A DNA stretch of 64,000 nucleotides from Tolypocladium sp. Sup5 PDA-1 (taxonomy: Eukaryota > Ascomycota > Sordariomycetes > Hypocreales > Ophiocordycipitaceae), in NCBI GenBank assembly GCA_000750105.3, contig JPHH03000004.1:992001-1056000 (forward strand), in the 5' to 3' direction. The notes under the pieces are model-generated. The model made no database searches, was not told where the DNA came from, and saw only the letters and a list, made by a program, of their open reading frames with translations. Made by a program: the position numbers and the translations under genes. Of the stretch, positions 1 through 12,278 are shown piece by piece; the stretch's first letter is position 1; each line of letters opens with the position of its first letter.

Positions 1-417
1 CAGGATTATGATGGCTTGCGGGAACAATACTCCAAAGGAAACTTGGATATCGCTCTTCATGCCCAAGAACAGAAACTCCTCCAGCAGAAGTCGCGCCAGC
101 TGATCAAAGGCGGAGGCAATGGCGACGGCCACCTGGCATCCCGAAGCCGCATTCGTGTCGACGAGCGTAGCGATAAAGCCCGTCAGTGCCCAGAGAAAAG
201 AACTTGCGAGGAAAATAACGAGGACCAGCCTCGGTCCGTCTCGAAAGAGCGATGAGGCGCCGCCCCGGAAGTACAACGAAGCCGTGCCGAGCGTCGCGCT
301 GACGACGATGCCACTGATGAAAGGTTAGTATCCCCTTCTGAGTCCACCGCCAGGCTGGCTGTCCACTAACAACGCAAAGGCCGCGGCGAGGGCCTGGTCA
401 TTGCCCGGGTTCGCCAT
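1..417 (-). CDS. Integral membrane protein, N-terminal part (runs off window)
   Basis: Exons 417-371 and 313-1, reading off the left edge, so only about 120 residues are visible. The 57-nt intron (370-314) has donor GTTAGT, a perfect TACTAAC branch site and a CAG acceptor. The protein starts MANPGNDQALAAAFAF and then shows hydrophobic stretches separated by short polar loops (GIVVSATLGTASLYF, LVLVIFLASSFLWALTGFIA, FGVLFPQAIIIL), so it is a polytopic membrane protein. It resembles uncharacterised fungal integral membrane proteins of the same beginning; that is recall, not a search result. No enzymatic motif is seen, and the function is unknown. Confidence 0.7.
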
Positions 418-2322
418 GGCGGCGATGCCAGTCGGCGGACGAAGGGCCGGCTGGGAGAGAAGAGAAGACCCAGTCAATGGGTGGGAAGGAATGAATCACA
501 AAGAGAAAAAAGACGACCATTAAGGTAATGAGCGTGCCATGGTTACGAGCCGGCCGAGCCCATCAAGATGCCAAGGTTCTTGGTGGCTGCTGCCCAGCGA
601 CAGCAATTCGACGGGATGGAAGAGGAGAGAGCGAGGCCGCAGGATCGTGAGAGGGCTTCCCAAGCAGCAACGGGGACAGACAGACAGAGCCAGGAAACAC
701 TCTCATCGTGGGGCTCACGGGAGCATGAGCCTCAAACAGCCAGATGTTCGAGCCAACGCAACTTGTCATCGTGGCTCCAGCGCAGGCCGTCGCATGATTG
801 GGTGCGGGCGAAGCACTCTTTCGCGGCCGTCTCACATGAAACCTCAGGCGTAGGGGAAACCACCACATGGACCTGTGACAGCCTGCTGGGCCCAGCGGCG
901 GCGGCCCCTTCTTTTCCAAGACTTCAACAGCTATTTTCAACTCCGTGATGGATGACACTAGTCATTCTGACTTGACATTGAGTGAGCATGATGTCTGTCT
1001 TGGCGAGTTTGGGCCATGGCATTGAACCTCTGATCCGGTGTCAGGTGTCAGCTGGTGGTGGGTGTGCAGAGAACAGCTTGGTCGCCGGCGCAAGCATCTT
1101 CCGCGGCGAAAGTGGCTTGCAACAGGAAAGAGGAAGCGCAATTCCGTAATCGAGCGAGTATCGTAGTTATTGTCTAGTAAACGATTCTCTTCGCAGACTG
1201 CCGCTGCTGTGGGTGACGACGAGAGCAAAGCAGAGACTCGAAACAGGGATGGATCCCCACGTGTTGAGTCAGAGACCTAGCGCCATCGCGGACGCTCCAG
1301 CGGGTTTCCAAGTGGGAAACAGGGGGTCGACAAAGATTGGTGTTTCCACGAAGGTGTCGGACGCGATCGTCTAGCGGCCGGGAGCTTCCAACTTGCCAAT
1401 TGAGGGCTGGAAAGGAATACGTCGGTTGGGAGCCGCGTGGCAGTTGATGATGAGGGGTCGAATGATGGGTGAGCTTCGCGATGTAGGCACGAGGCAGGCA
1501 GACAGCCGTCGGTGATGTACTTCGCACTCCGTACCCGCCTACCCTGTACCGCACCTCGTGTAAGTCGCGATTCTTCGGGCTCTCATATGGACAACTACCT
1601 TGGGCATTAATGCTGCATTCTCTTTATGATTCCTTGGAGGCTCGTGTGTAAATGATGATACGTATATTTCCTGGCTGTAGAGCTGTGGTTACATGACCGG
1701 TTGTCGGCGACATGGATGACGTCGGACTGCAATCTGTTGAAAGGCGTATGACCACGACCACACTCACTTGACCTGCAGCATACAGCTCAATAAATGCACT
1801 CGGAGACGCACCGACGGGGCTGTCGAACGCGCAGACTGCAGCCACATGATGCCAGACATCCGAATCTGGGCCGTCCGATGTCATCGGCCTGCACCTCTCC
1901 AACGTATCGGTTCGAATATCGTATCGTATCGTATCTCGAAAGTGATTCAAACTGACCTGCATCCGTACGCCCTTTCGAGGAAGCTCCGTCCCAAGCTAAC
2001 GCACCGTCCTGCATGGCGTCGCCAACCCCGCCATCCAGCACGACCTCTCCGCGGGGCCCGCGTGGAGCGCCTCTTGATCAATCACGGCCATGGCGTTGGT
2101 AAGGCGCCGCCCTCTGTAAGCAGGCCCAGCTGACACATAGTTATCGACCAGCAGCCAGGCTCATCGTACAGATTGCCGGTTTGAGCGCTTCTCAGTGAGT
2201 CAAGGCGATGAGGGTGCTATATAGCGGGCCACCTCCAGCTTGACGGATGAGCAGCAGCACTCACATATACAACAACCGTCAAGAAAGAACGCCAGCCAAG
2301 AGCTGAAGCCACAGCATTCAGA
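418..2322. other. Intergenic, no gene seen
   Basis: Spacer between two divergently transcribed genes. The ORFs here are short, overlap on both strands, lack domain features and have no convincing splice continuation. A short ATCGT/ATCGTATCGT microsatellite lies near 1915-1945. Confidence 0.6.
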
Positions 2323-3165
2323 ATGGCCCGCTACGAGCTCGAGTATCCCAAGGACGCAAATAACCTCGTCAAGCGCCACGGGGAGCGAGGTCAGTCCCAA
2401 ACCATACTCACACTCAACCCTCACTGACACCAATTCACAGGCATATACGCCCTCGAAAAGATCCACAGCCTCATCAACTCGTCGCAGCTGCTCCACGTCT
2501 CCTTCACCCCGCCCAACTCGCCCTTCCCGGTCATCCTCCCCATGATCGGCCAGATGGGCTCCTTCGACCGCCCCAGCGCCTCGCTCGGTGACCCGCTGGA
2601 CCTGTACATCCACGGCTACGTCTCGGCGCGCATGTTCAACGTCGGCCGCGCCGCGAGCAAAGGCGAGGGCGCAGAGGGCATGCCCGTGTGCGTCGCGGCC
2701 TCGCACGTTGACGGCCTCGTGCTCGCGCTGTCGGCCTTCAACCACAGCTACAACTACCGCTCCGCCGTCATCTTCGGCCACGCCACGCTCGTCGAGAGCG
2801 AGGACGAGAAGATGTACGCCATGGAGCTCATCACCGACAGCGTCGTGCCGGACCGCTGGCGCAACAGCCGCCTGCCGCCGACGGGAGCCGAGATGCAGAG
2901 CACGAGCATCCTGCGCGTCAAGATCGCCTCTGGGAGCGCCAAGTTCCGCGACGGGGGCGTCATCGACGACAAGCATGACATGGAGAACGAGGATGCGCTC
3001 AACAGCGTGTGGACCGGCGTGGTGCCCGTGTACTCGACCATGGGGGAGCCCATCCCGGGGCCGTACAACAGGGTCGAGCTGCCCAAGTATGCGTCCGAGT
3101 TTTTCGACGAGTTTAGCACGGAGAACAAGGAGCAGGCCATAGCAGCGGCCAACAAGAAGGCGTGA
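2323..3165 (+). CDS. Flavin-nucleotide-binding protein, pyridoxamine 5'-phosphate oxidase-like
   Basis: Exons 2323-2389 and 2441-3165 give 263 aa. The intron has donor GTCAGT and acceptor CACAG. The protein starts MARYELEYPKDANNLVKRHG, followed by TPPNSPFPVILPMIGQMG, FDRPSASLGDPLDLYIHGY and VDGLVLALSAFNHSYNYRSA. This is the split-barrel pattern of the pyridoxamine-oxidase-like family (PF12900 type), whose members bind FMN and are sometimes annotated as nitroimidazole-resistance-like. A conserved segment around residues 130-200 (HATLVESEDEKMYAMELI, then VVPDRWRNSRLPP) fits the family. No signal peptide or membrane segment is present, so it is probably a cytosolic flavoprotein with an unknown substrate. 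It is convergent with the next gene, whose stop lies only 113 bp away. Confidence 0.85.
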
Positions 3166-3278
3166 GTGAGAGGGACAGGGGATGTGAAGTGTGAGAATTC
3201 GGGACATTATGTACGTGCACAAAGGCCACCCATAATTACTCCAACAGATGCTGCAATACAGTTACATGGCTCGCTCGC

Positions 3279-5125
3279 TCACCACTGCTCCCACACCTTT
3301 GCCGGCAGCGCCGTCCGCATGACCGCCCAGTGGCCCATGGCGCTCTGCTCATGCCACTTGGCCACGACGCTGGTGTCGTTCTTGCGCAAGATGGTGGCAT
3401 CGTCGCCGGACAGGAACTCGGCCTGCGGAATCTCGTTCTTGAGGTGCAGAAACTCCTGCCTGGCTGAGCTCTGGAGATAGTCCTTGGTCGTCGGGGCCCG
3501 GAACGTGAGCGGCGTGGCAGACTTCTTGCAGAAGATGACCATGTTGGTAAAGTCGGTGCCTTTGTCCTTGATGGCCTCGGCGTCGGGTGGCATTTCGCGG
3601 AAGATGCGGCACGTGGGAAAGACTCGCTTGATGGTGCGGTAGATGATCTTTGGCGCGGGCAGAGTGAGATCGCCCGCATAGTTCTAGAGTATCATGTTAG
3701 AAAATCAAGAGCTCGTCTCATGCGAGCCGTACTCACAATGGCAATGACTCCGTCTGGCTTGAGCAACGCGCCGAGTCCCTGAAGGAATTCAAGGGTGAAG
3801 AGATCCACAGGTTCCGCACCGCCGGTGAAGACGTCGTGGACAATGTAGTCGTAGGTCTCGGGGGCGGTAACAGCCAGGGCAGACGTAAAGCTTACGGCAT
3901 CCTCCAAGACGGGCGGGTTGTTCTCCTTGAGGTCAAAGTACTTGGCGGCCAGCTCGTAAACCACCGGGTCAATCTCCACAACGGTGGTGTTGATGCCGTG
4001 GACGACAAAGGCCGAAGGCGTAGTGCCCACGCCGAGTCCGCTGCCATGACATGTCAGCCCAACATCTCAGGAACAGCAGCGTGCAACTTACACGACCAAC
4101 GCATGAGCGTCCTTGTCGGCCACCGGCGTCTCCTTCTTCGCCAGGCGCACAGCTTCCAGCATGGCAAACACGCCGTATATCGGCTCTGATACAACTTCTC
4201 CGCGCACCTGGATCCATTCCCCGCCCAGCAGGCTGTGGTCGCACCGCATGACCCGGTACCCGTCCTGCATGCTCTGCACCACGGAGATGTACCCCGTCAC
4301 CGACTCGCGGCGCTCAATGAGCAGCCAGCCGTCCGACATCATGGAGCTGACCAGGGCGGACGTGGCCGCGGGCGAGGCGACGTGCGGGTTGATGATGAGC
4401 GTGTGCAGGAGCGGCGGCAGGGCGTACACGAGGAACCGGGACCGCGCAAACACGGCGTACAGCACGCCGAGGATCAGCTCCAGGCAGAGACGCGTGTAGA
4501 TGATGACCCTGCCCATGTTGGCCTGAAGGTGGCTCGCGGCGTGCTGCTCCACGAACTTGAGCAAGCCCCAGGAGCCCAGCCCGGGAGCCGCGTCGGCCAC
4601 AAACTTGGGCAGCATCGTCAGCCGCGCTTCCTCAAGATAGTCGGCCACGGCGGCGGCAGTGAGGACCGCCAGCGGGAACAGGGTGAGGCCCTCGGTGGCG
4701 ACGGGCCCCCACTGCGCGCCGAGCTGGCCGCTGTACTTGAACAGGAAGAACTGCACCGCCGGGGCGTACATGGCGACGAGCGGGATCATCTGCGCCGCCG
4801 TCGTGGGCAGGAAGTTCCGGAGGGCCACGTTGCCCGCCCAGCCGAGGAAGCAGCCCGTCATGAGCAGCTTGGAGTGCCATATCGACGCCGGGATGGACCC
4901 GTAGACGGGCGACAGCGTGAGCTGCGAGACGTTGGAGTAGACGCCGAGGAGCGCGAGTAGGAAGCCGGCCTTTGCGTAGACGGACAGCTGGCCCACGGCG
5001 CGGTTGCTCCAGGTGTCGTTCTTGGCCTTGGACGCGAGGTCTTTGAGCTCCCTCTCGAAGCGTTCTGGGGTGAAGCCCTCACCAGGGGCTTCGTCGGTCT
5101 TTTCGGCCGACATGTCTGCGCTCAA
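3279..5125 (-). CDS. Membrane protein with spermidine/spermine synthase-like domain
   Basis: Three exons, 5125-4092, 4040-3737 and 3683-3279, give 580 aa. The introns use GTAAGT/CAG and GTGAGT/TAG. Residues about 50-290 are strongly hydrophobic, with several membrane helices (for example AGFLLALLGVYSNVSQLTL and LELILGVLYAVFA). The C-terminal half has a SAM/dcSAM-type Rossmann fold: the glycine loop VVGLGVGTTPSAF near residue 345, an acidic strand end VVEIDP near residue 369, and the motif DYIVHDVFTGG near 411. This is the architecture of fungal integral-membrane spermine/spermidine synthase family proteins. The canonical aminopropyltransferase DSSDPxGP loop is replaced by HDVFTGG, so polyamine synthesis is not assured; another small-molecule transferase is possible. 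It is divergent from the zinc-cluster factor's 3' side and convergent with the flavoprotein gene. Confidence 0.85.
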
Positions 5126-5911
5126 GATTGAACAGAAAACAAGTCACGCTCCGGGCAGCGGCGAAGAGATGCTCAAGATAATATCGTGTGGCCTCAGTCG
5201 ACCGACACGTGAAGGATCCGCGTGCGAGTGGACAGACGTTGTTTCAATCCCTACGTTTCATGCTGTAACATGCCAGCCACGAGAGACCCTGCGTGTGGCG
5301 CCTTGTGGCGGTGCGGGGCACAAAGCCGCTCTTACTCAGAAAGGCATCTGGTTCACGATGCGCCCAAGAACAGCAATCATCGTTCTGTCCTGCTAATGAA
5401 TGCTCTAGCGCTCTCTTCGAAGTCTCGTATCCTCAGTTTTGTTTCTGTTGGACGTGCGGTTTGACGTGGGCAGTCGTCATGGTTGTGTAGTATGTCGAAG
5501 GATCAGCCCAAACAGGAAACTCTCTCGATGGTGCAATAAGGCTGCATCCACCGCTGCGCAACAGCAGTGACGCCATATCATTTCGACATTCGCTCATGTC
5601 AATCTGAAGTCTCATAATATCCTGATAATCCTCCTCTCCCAGTTAAACGTGCGTGCCTTCGTTCAGGTCTCTCCTTTTGCCTCCTCACCGCGCTCGAAAC
5701 CCAACTGGCCATCGAGCAGGTATATCTCCAAACGCCTCAGACAAGACATGAAAGCGAACCATGACGCTGAGAGCCTCCAAAGAAGGGCAATCCAAAAACC
5801 CGCCATCCTACCCATGACCGAGTGAAGCCATGGCAGCCAAAAACACTCGCACCTCGAACGCTATACGACATCCCTCACCCCAATCTCTCCCCATCTGACC
5901 CAAGACAAATA
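5126..5911. other. Intergenic, no gene seen
   Basis: 5' flank of the spermidine-synthase-like gene and 3' flank of the zinc-cluster factor, both on the minus strand. No ORF here has protein-like features. Confidence 0.6.
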
Positions 5912-8279
5912 TCACATCGGCGTCGCATAGCTGTCGTCCATGTCATCATCTTCGCTACTGTACTCGGCACTCCGAGGACTTTGCGCGCTGCTGACGTCGG
6001 CACTGGGGATGTTGCTGAACTGGCCCAATATGCTGCTGACGCCAGTAAACGACCCCTGGAACGAGTTGGGAAACGACGAGGGCCCGGACGGGGCCGACAT
6101 GTCCGCCAGACTGCCGCTGCGGCTCATGGACGGCTTCTCGGGCAGCTGCTTCAGCAGGCCAGTGGATATGTCCAACATGGTCATGGCAAACTCGGTCAGG
6201 CCCTTGCTCTCGCCCGGCTTGGAGCTGACCGAGAGGGTCCAACGATACTCGCCAAGCCGTCGCCGATACCAGTCAGCCTCTTCCCGCCCGGGGGACGTCG
6301 CCCACAGCAGCGAGCCAAACGTGCCGATCAGGGCGAAATTCGTCTTTGACGCAAAGTACCAAAACGACCTCAGGTGGTGCGGCGTCAGGCGGTTGACAAA
6401 GTCCATGGCGGAGATGAGGCGGGCCTTGGCGGCGCTGCGACAGATGTGCTGGACGTACGGGTCCACCGACGCCGGGTTCGACGCCAGAGACCGGATGATG
6501 CGTCGGTGGAGGGTGATCTCGGTGGCGAAATAAGCCAGGTGGAGGAACCCGATACTCGACAGCCTGGTCGTGTTCACCCGCGAAGGCGAATAATTGCTCG
6601 TCGAATAAGATTCCAGCCGCAGGATGGCTGGCAGGCCTCCGTACCACTCCTTGAGCTTCAGCTGGACGGGCTTTGCCATGGACAGCACCAGGTGCGTGCC
6701 CTGTTGCCCGGCCTCTGATATCGTCTTGGTCGACTGCAGCGTGTAGAACGTGTCGAGAATCTCGGAGAGAATCTCCGTCAGCTGCACAACGCGCGTGAAG
6801 AGGAAGCGCCCTCTTTCGATGTCCTGCTTCTCGTCTGGGTCGTTCTCGTCCCACTCGACGTCGGGGAAGTCATTGGCCGTGAGCTCTCGAACACCCCAGT
6901 TCGAAGAGAATATGTGCGATGGCCGTCCGTGGACCAGAGCCCCCCACTTGTCCTGCATGTACAGTGCCCAGGCGAGCCGCCTCCTCAGGCCCTTTTCCCA
7001 CGGCGGAATCTTCCAGTTGGAGCAGTCCAGATGCAGCCCGAGTTCCTGTCCGATGGCGATTAGCTGAGCGGTCGGCGCCCACTGGTCGCCCTCTGGTCTT
7101 TGCGAGAGAAGCAGGCCCGCTTGGATGGTGGACAGCTTCGGCCGGCTCATGGCATCCTCCAGAGTGCGGCGGATGAGCCTCTCGAGCTCCCGCACGTTGG
7201 GACGCGGCAGCTTGGACAGCTCCTCGCTGTGCTCCCACCAGTTGATGGCCAGGATGTACACGGCGGCGAGGATCGGGGGAGAAAACTCCCGGTGCGAGCG
7301 CTCATACTTTTCGAGAAAGACGTGCTTCTGGATGATTGGAAACGCCGGGTGGACAATCTTGAAGTAGATGTCGATGAGCTTGCGCCCGTGCGGCGCGACG
7401 ACGGCCTCTATGGCGTCGGCGTCCTGTATGATGTGCTCATAGCCGGTCGTGGCATGGTCCGGCAGCATCAGGAAGGTGTCAATGTCGCTGACCTTGCGAA
7501 GGGTACCCCTCGACAGGAGGCTCTCATCCTGGGGGTCAAAGGTCGAGAGGTTGATCAGAGAGGGCTCAAAGTCGGTCGTGGGGCCGATGTACTGGCTATA
7601 TCGGTCATTCTGCAGGCCGAGGGTCCTCTTGAGCATGGTGGGACCGCCGACATTGGCCATGTCCTCGAGAAAGGAGCTGCTAGCCGCCGTGCTCGAGAGG
7701 CTCGAGTTTTGCAGACGTCGGGTAGATATGCCCGGGGAGCTAGAGGCCAATCAAATGTCAGCTACACATGCCGTCTGATGCCTGGGTATCTGAGATATCA
7801 TGGGCACGCCAGTCCCGACGCGGCAGCGGGAAAGGTTACATCTTGGATAAGGACAGGGGAGAATGAGACAGCGAGCCGTCCAAAGGCTGCTGCCGGCGGT
7901 CCAATGAAGGCAAAGAGGAGACTGACCTTCGTTTGCCTAGGCCACCCGGATCGTGGGCAGAATCGCCGTTTAGTTTCCGCTTACGGGACTGGGGGCTCGA
8001 GGACAGCGAGCACTCGGAGCCGTTGTTATGGCACGGCACGCATCCATCCTCGTCGTCGCTCAGGACGCACTTGGTGCCAGAGAACCGACAGGCCTGGCAG
8101 GGAGCGAGCGTCGACCCGGGGAACGAGGTCGACTCCGCAGAGGCGCCCGTCTGCAGGCTGCTTGGCCCTATTTCAAAGCGATGCAAGCTATCCTGGCGAT
8201 GCGGCGCGGGCTCTGGCCTGGGAGGTTTCGGGGCGATGGCTATGGGTGCCGTGCGCTGGACGGACGGGTTGTGTGCCAT
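5912..8279 (-). CDS. Zn2Cys6 fungal transcription factor
   Basis: Exons 8279-7927 and 7739-5912 (726 aa), with a 187-nt intron (GTCAGT...CTGAC...CTAG) that leaves the frame open across GKRS/SPGIS. The start MAHNPSVQRT is chosen for its good context (G at -3 and +4). Six cysteines at 61, 64, 71, 80, 83 and 90 (CX2CX6CX8CX2CX6C) make a zinc cluster, but the loop after Cys64 (RFSGTK) lacks the usual run of basic residues. Residues about 230-500 match the fungal-specific transcription factor domain (IVHPAFPIIQKHVFLEKY, FSPPILAAVYILAINWW, GLRRRLAWALYMQDKWGAL). The tail is Ser/Pro-rich and acidic. The middle region recalls the TamA/Dal81 nitrogen co-activators, whose zinc cluster is known to be dispensable in Aspergillus; this assignment is from memory and tentative. 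It is probably nuclear. Confidence 0.88.
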
Positions 8280-11200
8280 GACAGATGAGCTCAGTTGCGA
8301 GCGATAGGATATCTCTGGAACGGACCAGTGAGGTCGGAGCTGATTACGCCTGATGCTCGGGTCCGAGGGTACTAGTCGTATGTAATCCGTAGAGGTGACC
8401 CAGCACTCCCGCGCGGCGACCGTGAGTGACACAGAGTGTACGCTATTGGACGCCGAGCACAAACCAGACGGCGACAACAGCCAACGCGGCCGCGTACGGG
8501 GTACAGAGAGGCTGAAACCGGGCCAGCCGAGCGATAACAGGCTGGCGCAACAAGGAACGCTGCAGGCAACCAGAGGCGGCGGGAGGTGGTTGACCGGTTA
8601 GTTGCTGGTGGTGTCGTTATCAAGCCGCCGACAACGGGGTGCTTTACGTGGATCGGGCTGGAGCCTCGATAAGGCAGATCGCCCGTGGGGGTTGGTTGAT
8701 TGACGGGGAACCGTCGAAATGCACGCCTGACGTGACTGGACGATAGTCCGTAGAGAGCCAAGGCCAGGGACGTCGACGGCGGGTATGTCGTCGTCGCGCG
8801 CGCCCTTGGGTGGCCGGGGCCGGGGGAAGGAAGTTTTTCAGGTTTAGGTTCTTGGTGTTGAGCGGAGCGCAAGCAATGAGAGTCAGGTAACGACGGCGGC
8901 GAGGATGAGATAACCGTGGGTTATCGGCGTCATTGAACCGGCGGTGGTAGTCTCCTGGCCGGGGATCCGATGGCGTCTCCGTGCAGCAGACAGACTTATA
9001 GCATCAGTCGGGACCTTCAGCTTCTCGACCCCGGAACAGACGGTTCAGGGACGGCAGAGGACAGGGAGTGATGCGGGCCGGTGCGGTGTGAGAGCGCGTG
9101 CACATGCGTGTCTTATCCGGGCGAAGACGAGTTGTGCGTGAGAAAGAGGGAGAGGGAGAAGGGAGTCTAAGGGAACGGATGAGAGACAGAGGGTTTTTTT
9201 TTTGCCTGGTCGCCGGGCTGCTTCTACCAATGACGAGGCGGGTGATGGAAAAAGAGGGATCAGCAAAAGAGGCAGGGTAGCGATTGACGGCGACATGTGC
9301 TTTGCAATTGAGGTGCTGGCTGTGCTCTGCCTTCTTCCCCGGACTGGGACTGGGCCTGGGGGCGACCCTCGCTGCCGGAACGGACCCCAGCGCGTGCTAC
9401 AGCAGCCGTTTGGTCTGGTTGGGCGAGCGGCCGGCGGACGGATGGGGACGGCGGGCTTGAAGGGGCATGGCTGCTCTGGGATTTGCCTCTATCGGCACGC
9501 GGCCGCGCTGGAGTCTGGCGCCTTGGGGTGTCGTTGCTAGCGATGGATGTGTGGATGGTGGAGGTGCATGGGGGATGGTGCATGGTGCGCGAAAAAAAAA
9601 AAAAAAGGGCGCGCCTAGGTCGCCTCTGCAGCTTCGGGGACTGCTGCGCTGGGGGTCCTTATCGCTGCTGACCATTGGACGACAGCCGGACCGTCGGCCG
9701 CATTCGGCCCTTGCCAAGTTGCCTGCTCGCTAACTGTGCCGCTGGCGATGGTCAGCTCTGTTGTGCATTGACTCTCGTGATAATATGGGATGACCGTCGC
9801 TGGCCACGCGGGTCATCTATTATCTGTTGCCCGCAGGTGTCCATTGCAGCGCATGCAGCGCACGTACTGTATCCCCCCTCCAGCTTCCAATGGGTTGGTG
9901 GTTGTCCCTCAGCCCTTCTCACAGTCCACCCAGCTGTCGATGCCATCACTTGTCGTTCTCAGGGTCCTGCAGCCAGGACAGGTCAGCGCCATCTCGGAGC
10001 CGGGGTCGCGGCTGTCACCTTATCTGATATCAGCAGAAAGAAATACATAATGGCAAACGGTGCCCGCTGATACGACGCGCAATACGGCGCACAATACGTT
10101 ACGGACCCAACTCCTCCATTGCCATCTCGCCGGCGCGGTACATGTTACTTGCTGCGCCTGCTGAATCGCGGCGAGCGGCCACCGAAACGGACGCGACTCG
10201 CCGGTAAAAGGTACACCAAGGGCCTTCCAGCTATTACCAAATCGAAAGCCATCCATTTGCCGCTTTCTGCATGGGCCCGCAGAAGCTCTAACGTAATGGG
10301 CTCTGGGCCTGCCGAGTCATTTCGCCGGGCCCTTATTATTAACTCGGCCTCGTCACGCCTCGTCCCATCATCCATGCCTCGGTGAGGCCAGAATATGCTT
10401 GATTGACGGGCCAGCCTCCCGAGCCCTGGCTGTCCTGGCCGCCTCCCGACGTATTCATGACAAACTGATGCTACGACGACTGCTACCTGCCCAGCTGGTG
10501 CGCCCAGCTGTCGCATGGCAGGCCTTTGACGTTATTACATACAGACGTGCCCGAGCAGCACCGCCAGCCTTCCTATCAAGGAACGTGAGCCCGACCCTGG
10601 CGGATACTTCATAAGTTCATTACTTGATCCAAGTGGATATCCATGCGAGGACGAAGCCAATTGCTGCCGTCGCCGCCGTGTTGCGCTGCCCGGGTCCTGG
10701 CCTGGACAAGTCACCACTGTCACTCATGACTTCTTTGACCCCTCGAAAGCCTCCGGCTCCCACACGACGACGTCATTATCGACCTCTGAGACCGTCCCCA
10801 GCGCTACGACCCCTGCCGCATCGTGAGTTTCTTGCCCTGTGGGGTAGCGCTTCGCTTGTGAGGGGTATCGTGGCCCCCAGCTCCGAGCGCCAGGTCCTCG
10901 GTGTTGGAGAAGCCGGGCGTTTCGGACATGTCACGATGCGTCCCAGAGATGCTGCCGCGCCCGTGATTGGCAATTGCATCATTCCAGTCCGTGTCCGAGT
11001 TCCATACGTACCCCCGGCTCGGCGGCGGCGGCTTCCGGCCTCGCTCCAGGCTCGCCGCTCCGCTGCCCGAGATGCCGAGACGCATGTGCCGCCAAAACCT
11101 CGCATGGCGAACACGCCATAACCGGCAGATGATCGCACGATGCAACTTAGTAACGTACTCCGTATGTTGCTCCATAGCATACCCGGAAGTCTTCTAGACG

Positions 11201-11485
11201 CGTTCCCCATGCAGAAGCCCGTCGTCTGCGCCCTCCCGGATCGGGCGACGTGCCACGTGAGGCCAGCGGGACGGACGAGAGGCTGCAGCATCGTGAGCAT
11301 CGCACACACCTTAAATGCGCCCGCGCGGCACGGTCCAGCCCGACATCCAGCTGCGGCTTGCGCAGGTTCTATACGGAGAAGTCTATGGAGTTTCATTACA
11401 GCTTCACGCAGCCTCGTCGTCTGGCATCTCGAGCCGACGACAGCCGCGTGTGGCCTCGCCCAACTGTCCCGTCTCTCGGTCCAAG
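8280..11485. other. Long intergenic stretch with homopolymer runs
   Basis: Upstream region of the zinc-cluster factor (minus strand) and 3' flank of the GNAT gene (minus strand). It holds an oligo-T run near 9193-9202 and an oligo-A run near 9592-9606. Overlapping ORFs on both strands (the largest about 206 aa near 10776-11396) are Arg/Ser/Pro-rich and look like GC-rich noise. A TACTCCGTA motif lies at 11156-11164. The first 600 bases are probably the 5' UTR and promoter of the factor. Confidence 0.55.
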
Positions 11486-12278
11486 CTAGTTGCTCTCACC
11501 ACCAGGCGGCGCCCAGACCATGCAGCGCTCTTCATACGGCTGGCTTGGCTCGCTCGACCCGCGGCGCGGGAGCATCATATGCAGCTCCTGCGCGGTCTCG
11601 AAGCCCAACTTTTGATAGAGAGGGACACCCTCCATGGTGGCTTCGAGTATGATGGCCATGCCTTCTGCCGCCGCCAGCTCCTGCACCCGTCTCAGCAGCT
11701 TCGACGCGGCACCCCGTCCGCCCCAGTTCGGATCCGTGCAGAGAAACGTCACATCTATGGCGTGTTAGTCACCTGGGGGGATACAGCGCACGGAAGCCGG
11801 AGTCTTGCACGAGTTGTCTGGTAGGCTGGACAGCCGCAAGCATGTTTGTAGAGAAATACTGGGATATACAGGACGCCCCTTGAGGAAGCAACTTACGGTA
11901 GTACGGCCTCTCCCCCATGACCTGCTTCCGCACCCCCTCCGTGAGCTCCCCGTACGAATCCAGAAACGTCCGCCCGCACACGTCCGACCAGCCCTCGAGG
12001 TCCCGGGCCGCCTTCTCGCCGCCGCCCTCGGGGTGCACCAGCCACTTGACGAAGCTCGCCACCGCGCCGCTCTCCGCGTCCCGGGCGACCAGCACGCCCT
12101 TGCCGGCGTCGCGCGCCTGCTGCAGCGTGTTGCGGGCGAGCCACCCGCGGAAGAAGGCCAGCGCGGCCGGGCTGGGGAACTGCGCGTGGGTGAGCAGGTT
12201 GGCGTCCATGGCCCGGAGGTGGACGTCCGAGACGGCGGGGGCCTCATCCGCGGAGGGGACGGTGATGTCGAAGCCCAT
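11486..12278 (-). CDS. GNAT-family N-acetyltransferase
   Basis: Exons 12278-11897 and 11754-11486 give 216 aa. The 142-nt intron has donor GTAAGT and acceptor CATAG. The start MGFDITVPSADEAPAVSDVH gives the usual N-terminal strand and helix of fungal GNAT proteins; a longer reading from 12437 adds low-complexity residues and is less likely. The acetyl-CoA loop is in exon 2 (TDPNWGGRGAASKLLRRVQE, residues about 134-153), followed by GMAIILEATMEGVPLYQKLGFE, the typical motif B and tail. It probably acetylates a small molecule or peptide in the cytosol; the substrate is unknown. It lies 394 bp downstream of the tyrosinase on the same strand, but nothing shows co-regulation. The exon 2 start could shift because the intron is longer than its neighbours. 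Confidence 0.82.

Noticed and set aside
2200..3222. 340-codon minus-strand frame
   Set aside because: Antisense shadow of the flavoprotein gene; GC-rich third positions keep the opposite frame open, and the protein has no domain features.
10776..11396. 206-codon minus-strand frame and an overlapping plus-strand frame
   Set aside because: Arg/Gly/Ser-rich, both strands open at once, no homology features or splice chain; treated as noise in GC-rich spacer.
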